DNA from: Lentisphaeria bacterium
GTDB taxonomy: Bacteria > Verrucomicrobiota > Lentisphaeria > Victivallales > Victivallaceae
Direction of reading: 5' to 3'
DNA length: 64,000 nt
Assembly: GCA_022009855.1 (NCBI GenBank)
Contig: CP091727.1
Span: 806,001 to 870,000 of the forward strand
Shown: positions 43,131-50,329 of the stretch, one piece after another
How positions within the stretch are numbered: position 1 is the stretch's first letter
Layout of the letters: each line of letters starts with the position of its first letter
Position numbers and translations under genes: made by a program
The notes under the pieces: model-generated
What the model was told of the DNA's origin: nothing
The model's input: the letters and a program-made list of their open reading frames with translations, nothing else
The model's database searches: none

Positions 43131-44207
43131 TTCGCCTTTCCTCCCAGTCCGAGACGCTCCCGGGAATAGGAGCCGTCCTGCACCCGTTTGCACCAGGTGT
43201 CCCGATGATCCAGATACCACTCCACCGTCTTGCGGATGCCGCTCTCGAAGGTCTCCTGCGGCTTCCAGCCCAGTTCCCTGCCGATCTTGGCGGCGTCGAT
43301 CGCATAGCGCAGATCGTGCCCGGGACGGTCGGTGACGAAGGTGATCTGCTCACGGTAGGAGCGCCCGTCGGAACGCGGCCGCAGTTCGTCGAGCAGCGAG
43401 CAGATGGTTTCGACCACCTCGATGTTCTTCTTTTCGTTGTGCCCGCCGATGTTGTAGGTCTCGCCCGGCACCCCGGTGGTGGCGACCAGATAGAGTGCCC
43501 GGGCGTGGTCCTCCACATAGAGCCAGTCGCGAATCTGCGCTCCGGTGCCGTAGACCGGCAGCGGCTTGCCGTCGAGCGCGTTGAGAATGACCAGCGGAAT
43601 GAGCTTCTCCGGGAAGTGGTAGGGGCCGTAATTGTTGGAACAGTTGGTCACGATCGTCGGCAGTCCGAAGGTGCGCTTCCACGCCCGGACCAGATGGTCG
43701 CTGGCCGCCTTGCTCGCCGAATAGGGCGAAGAGGGAGCGTACGGCGTGGTCTCTCGGAAGAAGTCCCCCGGGCCCTCCAGGTCGCCGTAGACCTCGTCTG
43801 TCGAAATGTGATGAAAACGGAACCGGCTCTTCTCCTTCTCGCCGAGAGACTGAAAATAGTTCCGCGCCGCCTCCAGCATTGTCGCGGTACCGACTACGTT
43901 GGTCTGGATGAACTGCATCGGGCCGTCGATGGAACGATCCACATGGGATTCCGCCGCCAGATGCATGACGATATCCGGCCGGAAGTCGGCGAAGACCCGG
44001 TCGAGCTCTGCCCGGTCGCAGATGTCGAGCTGTTCGAACCGCAGCCGCGGGGAGTCGGCAACCTCCGCCAGCGACTCCAGATTCCCGGCATACGTAAGTT
44101 TATCGATCACGCACACGGCATCGGGGGGTATTCCGGATGATGTGCCGGACCACCGCCGAACCGATGAAACCGGCCCCGCCGGTCACAATGATTCTTCTCT
44201 CTTGCAA
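43127..44207 (-). CDS. rmlB: dTDP-glucose 4,6-dehydratase (one frameshift)
   Basis: 359 residues. NAD motif VTGGAGFIGSAVVRHI at residues ~8-23, HLAAESHVDRSI, active-site HISTDEVYGDLEG (Asp-Glu), the YxxxK motif in SSPYSASKAASD, and RDWLYVEDHARAL. Frame is lost near 44128: five instead of six C give NTPDAVCVIDKLTYAGNLES. The start is a TTG at 44207, chosen because GAAAGGACGG precedes it and the NAD motif follows at once. First gene of the rmlBACD-deoR operon. Confidence 0.94.
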
Positions 44208-44257
44208 AATAGCCGTCCTTTCCCGTAAATCTCTTTCTTCGATCCTCCGTTTCTTCT

Positions 44258-44286
44258 AACATAGCATGTCGCAGGGGGAAATACAA
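44258..44286 (-). promoter_or_regulatory. Promoter of the rml operon
   Basis: On the minus strand TTGTAT (44286-44281), 17 bp, TATGTT (44263-44258), 51 bp upstream of the rmlB start. Confidence 0.5.
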
Positions 44287-44350
44287 TCGCCCGCTTTCCG
44301 GAGGAAAGGGAAAAATGGAAAGAAATTTCCCCGATCACACCTTCCGTGCA

Positions 44351-44379
44351 TTGCAAAAACGCAAACCCTCCTGTATGTT
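44351..44379 (+). promoter_or_regulatory. Promoter of gmd
   Basis: TTGCAA (44351-44356), 17 bp, TATGTT (44374-44379), 33 bp upstream of the gmd start. It is back to back with the rml promoter, so both nucleotide-sugar routes share one control region. Confidence 0.5.
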
Positions 44380-44412
44380 AAAACCGAACTGAACACAGGA
44401 GAAATTTCCACC

Positions 44413-45467
44413 ATGAAAAAAGCCTTGATCACCGGGATCACCGGCCAGGACGGCTCCTACCTGAGCGAATTCCTTCTGGAAAAAGGATATGAAGTGCACG
44501 GAATCATCCGTCGCGCCAGCTCCCTCAACACCGTCCGTATCGACCATCTCTGCCGAACCCACTCCGGAGAATGCGCGCAGCTCCGGCTCCATTATGGTGA
44601 TCTGACCGATTCGAGCAATCTCAACCGGCTGCTCGAAGCGATCGCTCCCGACGAGATCTACAACCTCGGCGCCCAGTCGCATGTAAAGGTCTCATTCGAA
44701 GTGCCGGAGTTCACTGCCGAATGCGATGCGATCGGCGTGCTGCGGCTGCTCGACGCCATCCGGGAGACAGGCATCCGCACCCGTTTCTACCAGGCCTCCA
44801 CCTCGGAACTTTACGGCAAGGCGGAGGAGATCCCGCAGAGCGAGACCACACCGTTCCACCCCCGCTCCCCCCTACGCCGTCGCCAAATTGTACGGCTTCT
44901 GGATCACCCGGAACTACCGGGAGGCGTACGGCCTCCATGCCAGCAACGGCATCCTCTTCAACCATGAATCCCCGCGGCGCGGAGAAACCTTCGTCACCCG
45001 CAAGATCACGATGGCGGTCGCCCGGATCCACCGCGGCATGCAGGAGTGTCTCTTCATGGGCAATATCGACGCCCGGCGCGACTGGGGATACGCCCCGGAT
45101 TTCGTCCGCATGATGTGGAAGATGCTCCAGCAGGAGGAGCCGGGCGACTATGTGGTCGCAACCGGCGAAACCCATTCGGTAAGGGAGTTCATCGAGAAGT
45201 CGTTCGCCCATGTCGGCCGCCGCATCGAGTGGAGAGGCTCCGGCGCGGAGGAGATCGGCGTCGACACGACCACCGGCAGAACCGTCGTGCGGATCGATCC
45301 GCGCTATTTCCGTCCGGCGGAAGTGGACCATCTGATCGGCAATCCGGCCAAAGCCAGGGGAAAAACTCGGCTGGCATCCGGAGGTCACGTTCGAAGAACT
45401 GGTCCGGATCATGACCGAAGGCGATCTGCGGCTGCTCGACCGGCCGGGTTACGAAACCGGATTCTGA
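44413..45467 (+). CDS. gmd: GDP-mannose 4,6-dehydratase (two frameshifts)
   Basis: 350 residues. Converts GDP-mannose to GDP-4-keto-6-deoxymannose, the precursor of GDP-fucose or GDP-rhamnose. NADP motif ITGITGQDGSYLSEFLLEKG, HYGDLTDSSNL, active-site QASTSELYGKAEEIPQ, YxxxK in SPYAVAKLYGFW, then RRGETFVTRKIT. Frame is lost near 44872 (one C extra) and 45362 (one A extra, after which GKLGWHPEVTFEELV continues to the stop at 45467). AGGAGA precedes the ATG. No fucose synthase follows directly; the partner enzyme must be elsewhere. Confidence 0.95.
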
Positions 45468-45601
45468 CCCGTCTCCCCCTTTTTCGGCACAGCAGAAAGG
45501 GCACTTTCCCACAACGGAAGAGCGCTAAAATTCCCGCCGGAAAGCTGTAACCCGCTCATGGAAAAACGCTAGGAATATCGCGGTCAAAAAAATCGCAAAA
45601 A

Positions 45602-45617
45602 ACACAAGATATTGTGT
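45602..45617. promoter_or_regulatory. NrdR box 1
   Basis: ACACAAGATATTGTGT matches the NrdR-box consensus (ACACTATATATTGTGT type) at 14 of 16 positions and is nearly palindromic. NrdR is the universal ATP-cone repressor of ribonucleotide reductase genes. Confidence 0.8.
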
Positions 45618-45626
45618 ATTTCATAG

Positions 45627-45654
45627 TTGAAATATCTATATTGTGTGGTATTAT
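45627..45654 (+). promoter_or_regulatory. Promoter of nrdD overlapped by the NrdR boxes
   Basis: TTGAAA (45627-45632), 16 bp, TATTAT (45649-45654). The second NrdR box covers the spacer, so bound NrdR would exclude RNA polymerase. Confidence 0.6.
45631..45646. promoter_or_regulatory. NrdR box 2
   Basis: AATATCTATATTGTGT matches the same consensus at 12 of 16 positions, with an intact right half. It starts 29 bp after box 1, close to the three-helical-turn spacing usual for paired NrdR boxes. Confidence 0.65.
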
Positions 45655-45772
45655 AGATAACGTGCGCTCCCACTCCGGAACGGTTCCGGCGTGGGAATTT
45701 CACTGAAAATACAATCGGGAAGATTCGAGCAGCAACCTTCAACAGCGAACAACAGGGGCAGAACGGGGAAAG

Positions 45773-47772
45773 ATGCAAGAGATCAAGTCATCCATTGAAA
45801 AAATGAAGAAGCGCGACGGCCGGATTGTGGAATTCGATCCGGAGCGGATCGTCATCGCGATCGGGAAAGCACTGAAGGCCGCCGGAACCGCCAATGACAA
45901 GGTCGCGCGCAACGTCGCCCGGCACGTGGTGGATGAACTGGTCGCCAAGGGTTATGACGCCCCGGATATGATTCCCGACGTCGATCTGATCCAGGACTTG
46001 GTCGAACATGCGCTGATCACCCGCGGCCTGCCCCAGGCGGCCAAGCTCTACATCCTCTACCGCGCCAGCCACGACAAACTGCGCGAAGGACGCAAGCTGA
46101 TGATGGATGTGCAGGATCTCGTGTCGAGCTATCTCGGGCAGGAGGACTGGCGGGTCAATGAGAACTCCAATTCCGGCTACTCCTATGCGAGTCTGCTCAA
46201 CCACGTCTCCGGCGCGGTGATCGCCAACTATACGCTGGCGAACATCTACCCGAAGGAGATTGCCGAAGCGCACCAGAGCGGCGACTTTCATCTGCACGAC
46301 CTGTCGTGCGGCATCGTCGGTTACTGCGCCGGCTGGAGCCTCCGCGATCTGCTCGAACGCGGCTTCCAGGGGCGCGGCGGCCGCGCGTCGGCGGCGCCGG
46401 CGAAGCATTTCGACACGGCGACCGGTCAGATCGTGAACTTCCTCTCCACTCTGCAGACGGAGTGGGCGGGGGGCGCAGGCGTTCAGCTCCTTCGATACCC
46501 TGCTGGCGCCCTTCGTGCGGCATGACAAGCTCACCTATCAGCAGCTCAAGCAGAACATTCAGCAGTTCGTCTTCGGCCTGAACATCGCCAGCCGCTGGGG
46601 GCAGACCCCCTTCACCAACCTCACCTTCGACTGGGTGGTGCCGGAGGATCTCCGCGACAACCCGGTGATCATCGGCGGGAAACCGCAGGACGAGGTCTAC
46701 GGCGACTTCCAGGAAGAGATGGATCTCATCAACCGCGCCTTCCTTGAAGTGATGGCCGAAGGGGGACCGCGACGGCCGGATCTTCACCTTCCCGATTCCG
46801 ACCTACAATGTGACGAAGGATTTCAACTGGACGAGTGAGAATGCGAAGCTGCTTTTCACCGTCACCGGCAAATACGGGCTGCCCTACTTCCAGAACTTCA
46901 TCAACAGCGATCTGAAGCCGGGCGACGTGCGCAGCATGTGCTGCCGCCTGCAGATGGATATGCGCGAACTGCGCAACAAGACCGGCGGTCTGTTCGGCGC
47001 CGGCGAGCAGACCGGTTCGATCGGTGTGGTGACCATCAACATGCCGCGGCTCGGCTACATCTCCAAGGACGAAAAGGAGTTCTTCGCACGGCTCGATCAC
47101 CTGATGACGCTGGCGATGGAATCGCTGGAGATCAAGCGCAAGGTGGTGCAGAAGCATCTTGAAGGGGATCTTCTTCCCTACACCAAGACCTATCTGCCGA
47201 ACCTCGAACACCACTTCAGCACCATCGGTCTGGTGGGGATGAACGAGTGCTGCCTCAACTTCCTCGGCTGCTCGATCTGCGACCGGGAAGGAGCGGAGTT
47301 CTCGCGCAAGGTGCTGCTTCACATGGCGGAGAAGATCAAGGACTTCCAGGAGGCCAGCGGGCACATCTACAACCTCGAGGCGACGCCGGCGGAAGGAACC
47401 AGTTTCCGGCTGGCCCGGCTGGACCGCAAGCGGTTCCCGGAGATCATCTGCGCGGGCAGCGAAAACCCGTACTACACGAACTCGACGCAGCTGCCGGTGG
47501 GGTACACCAGCGACCTCTTCGAGGCGCTCGATCTGCAGGCGCCGCTCCAGCAGATCTACACTGGCGGGACGGTCTTCCACGCCTTCATCGGCGAGCGGAT
47601 CGACGACCCCGAACTGGTGGCGTCGCTGGTCAAGCGGATTGCGACCAACTACCGGATTCCGTACTTCACGCTGACGCCGTCGTTCAGCATCTGTCCGGTC
47701 CACGGCTACATTCCGGGCGAGCACTTCGAGTGCCCGCTGGAGGCGGAGCATAAGGAAGCGGTCAACGAGTAA
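45773..47772 (+). CDS. nrdD: Class III ribonucleotide reductase large chain lacking its glycyl-radical domain (two frameshifts)
   Basis: 665 residues. Makes deoxyribonucleotides anaerobically. An ATP cone at residues ~12-100 (KKRDGRIVEFDPERIVIAIG) gives allosteric control. The ten-stranded barrel follows (NSNSGYSYASLLNHVSGAVI, GIVGYCAGWSLRDLL, RSMCCRLQMDMRELRNKTGG, GMNECCLNFLGCSI). Frame is lost near 46470 and 46764, each one G too many. The chain ends SFSICPVHGYIPGEHFECP plus a short unrelated tail, exactly where other NrdD proteins continue with the last zinc Cys and the glycyl-radical motif. No radical glycine is present in this chain; it is encoded separately three times downstream. NrdR boxes precede it. 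Confidence 0.95.
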
Positions 47773-47786
47773 GCAGGGAAACGAGG

Positions 47787-47814
47787 GGCGGGCGCAGAAG
47801 CATTCGCGCCCGCC
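47787..47814 (+). promoter_or_regulatory. Strong hairpin between nrdD and the radical-domain ORFs
   Basis: A perfect 9-bp GC stem (GGCGGGCGC with GCGCCCGCC) closes a 10-base loop and has no T tract. It is therefore more likely an RNA-stability or processing element than a terminator. It lies 15 bp after the nrdD stop and 44 bp before the first small ORF. Confidence 0.6.
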
Positions 47815-47857
47815 GGTGAACATTCACGATACAGGAAACGACAAAGGAGAACGGATC

Positions 47858-47983
47858 ATGGCGAAGTGTGGAGAAAAGACTGAAGTGTACAGCCGCGTCT
47901 GCGGATATTTCCGCCCGGTTTCCAACTGGAACAAGGGCAAGAAGGAAGAGTTCAAGGACCGCAAGACCTTCGAAGTCAAGTAA
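47858..47983 (+). CDS. Stand-alone NrdD glycyl-radical domain, copy 1
   Basis: 41 residues. KTEVYSRVCGYFRPVSNWNK followed by GKKEEFKDRKTFEV is the C-terminal domain of class III ribonucleotide reductase; Gly16 of RVCGY is the residue activated by NrdG to a glycyl radical. Cys4 (MAKCGEK) corresponds to the last zinc-binding Cys of a normal NrdD, whose other ligands stay on the large chain. AAAGGAGA precedes the ATG, so it is translated independently and does not arise by readthrough. Function as a separate radical subunit is inferred; I know of no described NrdD of this kind. Confidence 0.9.
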   Translation: MAKCGEKTEVYSRVCGYFRPVSNWNKGKKEEFKDRKTFEVK

Positions 47984-48063
47984 GAGGAATCCGGCGAAGA
48001 GGAGCGGAATCCGCGAAACCGGAATTCATCAACAAATTCATGTTCAAATAAGGAGAAGAGATC

Positions 48064-48189
48064 ATGGCGAAGTGTGGGGAAAAGACTGAAGTGTACAGCC
48101 GCGTCTGCGGATATTTCCGCCCGGTTTCCAATTGGAACAAGGGCAAGAAGGAAGAGTTCAAGGACCGCAAGACCTTCGAAGTCAAGTAA
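48064..48189 (+). CDS. Stand-alone NrdD glycyl-radical domain, copy 2
   Basis: 41 residues, identical in protein sequence to copy 1, with the radical glycine at position 16 and the zinc-type Cys4. It differs in DNA only by silent changes at codons 5 and 23. It has its own site AAGGAG 9 bp before the ATG, inside the repeated spacer. Confidence 0.9.
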   Translation: MAKCGEKTEVYSRVCGYFRPVSNWNKGKKEEFKDRKTFEVK

Positions 48190-48269
48190 GAGGAATCCGG
48201 CGAAGAGGAGCGGAATCCGCGAAACCGGAATTCATCAACAAATTCATGTTCAAATAAGGAGAAGAGATC

Positions 48270-48395
48270 ATGGCGAAGTGTGGGGAAAAGACTGAAGTGT
48301 ACAGCCGCGTCTGCGGATATTTCCGCCCGGTTTCCAACTGGAACAAGGGCAAGAAGGAAGAGTTCAAGGACCGCAAGACCTTCGAAGTCAAGTAA
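48270..48395 (+). CDS. Stand-alone NrdD glycyl-radical domain, copy 3
   Basis: 41 residues, the same protein as copies 1 and 2. DNA matches copy 2 except one silent base at codon 23. Own AAGGAG site. Followed 18 bp later by a strong terminator that separates the radical-domain cluster from nrdG. Confidence 0.9.
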   Translation: MAKCGEKTEVYSRVCGYFRPVSNWNKGKKEEFKDRKTFEVK

Positions 48396-48413
48396 GGGAA
48401 CGGACTGATTCAG

Positions 48414-48447
48414 GGGCCGGAGCGCCGCAGGCATCCGGCCCTTTTTT
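48414..48447 (+). terminator. Intrinsic terminator after the radical-domain repeats
   Basis: An 8-bp stem (GGGCCGGA with TCCGGCCC), a 12-base loop and T6. It ends 22 bp before the nrdG start, so nrdG must rely on readthrough or a start point inside the repeats. Confidence 0.85.
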
Positions 48448-48468
48448 CTGCAGACAGGCGGTAATACA

Positions 48469-49185
48469 ATGGATTTACGAGGGTTCAACAAGTTCACACT
48501 GGTCGATTATCCCGGGCGGATCGGCTGCATCGTCTTCACCGGCGGCTGCAACCTGCGCTGTCCGTTCTGCCACAATCCCTGTCTGGTCTTCGATCCGACC
48601 AGCCAGCCACGGGTGACGGAAAAGGAGTTCTTCGGATTTCTCGACCAGCGGCGGGGATTGATCGAAGGGGTGGTGATTTCCGGCGGCGAACCGATGCTGC
48701 ACGAGGATATCGGGGAATTTATCCGCAACATCCGTTCCCGCGACTATCTGGTCAAAGTGGATTCCAACGGCACCTTTCCCGATCGGGTGGAACGGCTGCT
48801 TCAGTCGGTCGGCGTGGATGCCATGGGGATCGACTACAAAGCACCGGCCGCCCGGTATGCGCAATTGACCGGCACCGGGGATGAAACGGTCGCGGAACGG
48901 GTGCGGAAAAGCATCCGTCTGGCACTCGGCGCGGAGCTTGATCTGGACATCCGCACCACCGTCCACAAGCGGCTGCTTTCGGAAGAGGATCTGGCGACCA
49001 TGCACCGGGAACTGACTTCGCTCGGCGTGCGGCGATGGGTGCTGCAGCAGTACAATCCGGTGGAGGTCATCGACGACGAGTTGTCGAAACAGCCGACCTA
49101 TTCGGACCGGGAGCTGGTGCAGATCGCCCGCCACCTGGGACCGGAGGTGAAGGTGCGCGGACTGCACGGCAGAATTGTGGAATAA
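48469..49185 (+). CDS. nrdG: Anaerobic ribonucleotide reductase activating protein (radical SAM)
   Basis: Intact, 238 residues. Uses S-adenosylmethionine and a 4Fe-4S cluster to create the glycyl radical. The cluster motif CNLRCPFC is at residues 27-34, SAM motif VVISGGEPMLHED follows, and RRWVLQQYNPVEVID is near the end. It is longer than E. coli NrdG and closer to the pflA-like type commonly paired with NrdD of this group. Its substrate here would be the small 41-residue proteins. Confidence 0.92.
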   Translation: MDLRGFNKFTLVDYPGRIGCIVFTGGCNLRCPFCHNPCLVFDPTSQPRVTEKEFFGFLDQRRGLIEGVVISGGEPMLHEDIGEFIRNIRSRDYLVKVDSNGTFPDRVERLLQSVGVDAMGIDYKAPAARYAQLTGTGDETVAERVRKSIRLALGAELDLDIRTTVHKRLLSEEDLATMHRELTSLGVRRWVLQQYNPVEVIDDELSKQPTYSDRELVQIARHLGPEVKVRGLHGRIVE

Positions 49186-49230
49186 ACCGGAGCACCGGCA
49201 CAGAACGGCGCTCGCCCTGCGGGAGACGGC

Positions 49231-50329
49231 ATGAATCTCACGGAAATTCTCGATCGGGCTGCGGCGGGAGAACTCCTCTCCGAAGCCGAACTGAAGCTTC
49301 TGCTCGAACTGGAGGCGCCGGAAGATCTGGCGCGGTTGTACCGGGCTGCTTACGCGGTCAAACTCAAATATGTGGACAATCGCGTCCGGCTCCGCGGCCT
49401 GATCGAGATCTCCAACCTCTGCCGGAAGGACTGTTTCTACTGCGGGATCCGCCGGAGCAATTCCCATGTCGGCCGCTTCGCGATGACGCTCGACGAGATC
49501 GTCGCGGCGGCGCGGCACGCGGTGGAGTTCCGCTACGGTTCGGTCGTGCTCCAGTCGGGGGGAGCGAAACGATCCGGCGTTCGTCGACTTCATCGAAGAG
49601 GCGGTGCGACGAATCAAGGCGCTGCCCGGCAACCTCGGCATCACCCTTTCGGTCGGCGAGCAGAGTGAAGCAGCTTACCGCCGCTGGTTCGAGGCGGGGG
49701 CGCACCGTTACCTTCTGCGGATCGAAGCGTCGAATCCGGCGCTTTACGCGAAACTGCACCCCGCCGACCATCGCTACGAGGAGCGGCTCGCCTCACTCCG
49801 CAAACTCCGCGAAGTGGGCTATCAGGTGGGGACCGGCGTGATGATCGGGCTGCCGCACCAGAGGGTCGACGATCTGGTGCGCGACATCGAATTTTTCCGG
49901 AAGCTGGATGTGGACATGATCGGCATGGGGCCCTACATTCCCCATCACGAAACGCCGCTGGGGCGGGAGTTTCCGGAATACGGGGAACGGCCGGAGCGAC
50001 AGCTGGAGCTCGGCCTCAAAATGATCGCGGCCACCCGGCTCCAGCTCAAAGACGTCAACATCGCCAGCACCACCGCATTGCAGGCGCTCGCGCCGGACGG
50101 CCGGGAGCGCGGACTGCTCGCCGGGGCGAACGTCATCATGCCGAACATCGGCGAAGTCGCCTACCGGCAGGGCTATCTGCTCTACGAAAACAAACCCGGC
50201 ACCGATGAGAATGCCCGGCTGGTCCGCGAAAAACTGGAGCAGGCGATCGCCTCCATCGGCGAAACGATCGCCTACGATCAGTGGGGGGACTCCCGCCATT
50301 TCGCCCGCCGGAACGGCGCGGACGAAGGA
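49231..50329 (+). CDS. hydE: [FeFe]-hydrogenase maturase HydE, radical SAM (one frameshift, no stop codon)
   Basis: About 366 residues, the normal HydE length. Cluster motif CRKDCFYCG at residues ~67-75 after LRGLIEISNL, then LGITLSVGEQSEAAYRRW, GYQVGTGVMIGLPHQRVDDL, GMGPYIPHHETPLG, DVNIASTTALQAL, and NVIMPNIGEVAYRQGYLLYE. Together with HydF and HydG it builds the di-iron site, so the cell probably makes hydrogen. Frame is lost near 49560: one G fewer gives VLQSGERNDPAFVDFIEE. After WGDSRHFARRNG, where HydE should end, the frame runs without a stop into a rhamnosidase-like sequence; the boundary at 50329 is my estimate. Confidence 0.85.

Larger units (their letters stand above)
45468..45772. 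other. Promoter region between gmd and nrdD, 305 bp
   Basis: No gene. The left third is GC-neutral without a clear terminator. The centre holds the NrdR boxes and promoter. The last ~110 bp are a GC-rich leader of the nrdD transcript. Confidence 0.6.
47855..48395 (+). repeat. Three tandem copies of a 206-bp unit
   Basis: The ATG codons at 47858, 48064 and 48270 are exactly 206 bp apart. Each unit has a 126-bp ORF and an 80-bp spacer ending in an AAGGAGAAGAGATC ribosome-binding stretch. Copies differ by two silent substitutions inside the ORFs (GGA/GGG in codon 5, AAC/AAT in codon 23). Copy 1 has a different upstream leader and copy 3 a different downstream flank, so the ends are anchored in unique sequence. 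Confidence 0.95.

Noticed and set aside
47773..47857. nrdD break as one more homopolymer frameshift
   Set aside because: The gap is 85 bp with a stop, a hairpin and a ribosome-binding site, and no frame across it encodes the missing residues; a single indel cannot join the parts.
47855..48395. Tandem repeat as a CRISPR array or satellite
   Set aside because: The unit is 206 bp, carries a full ORF with a ribosome-binding site, and spacers are identical rather than unique.
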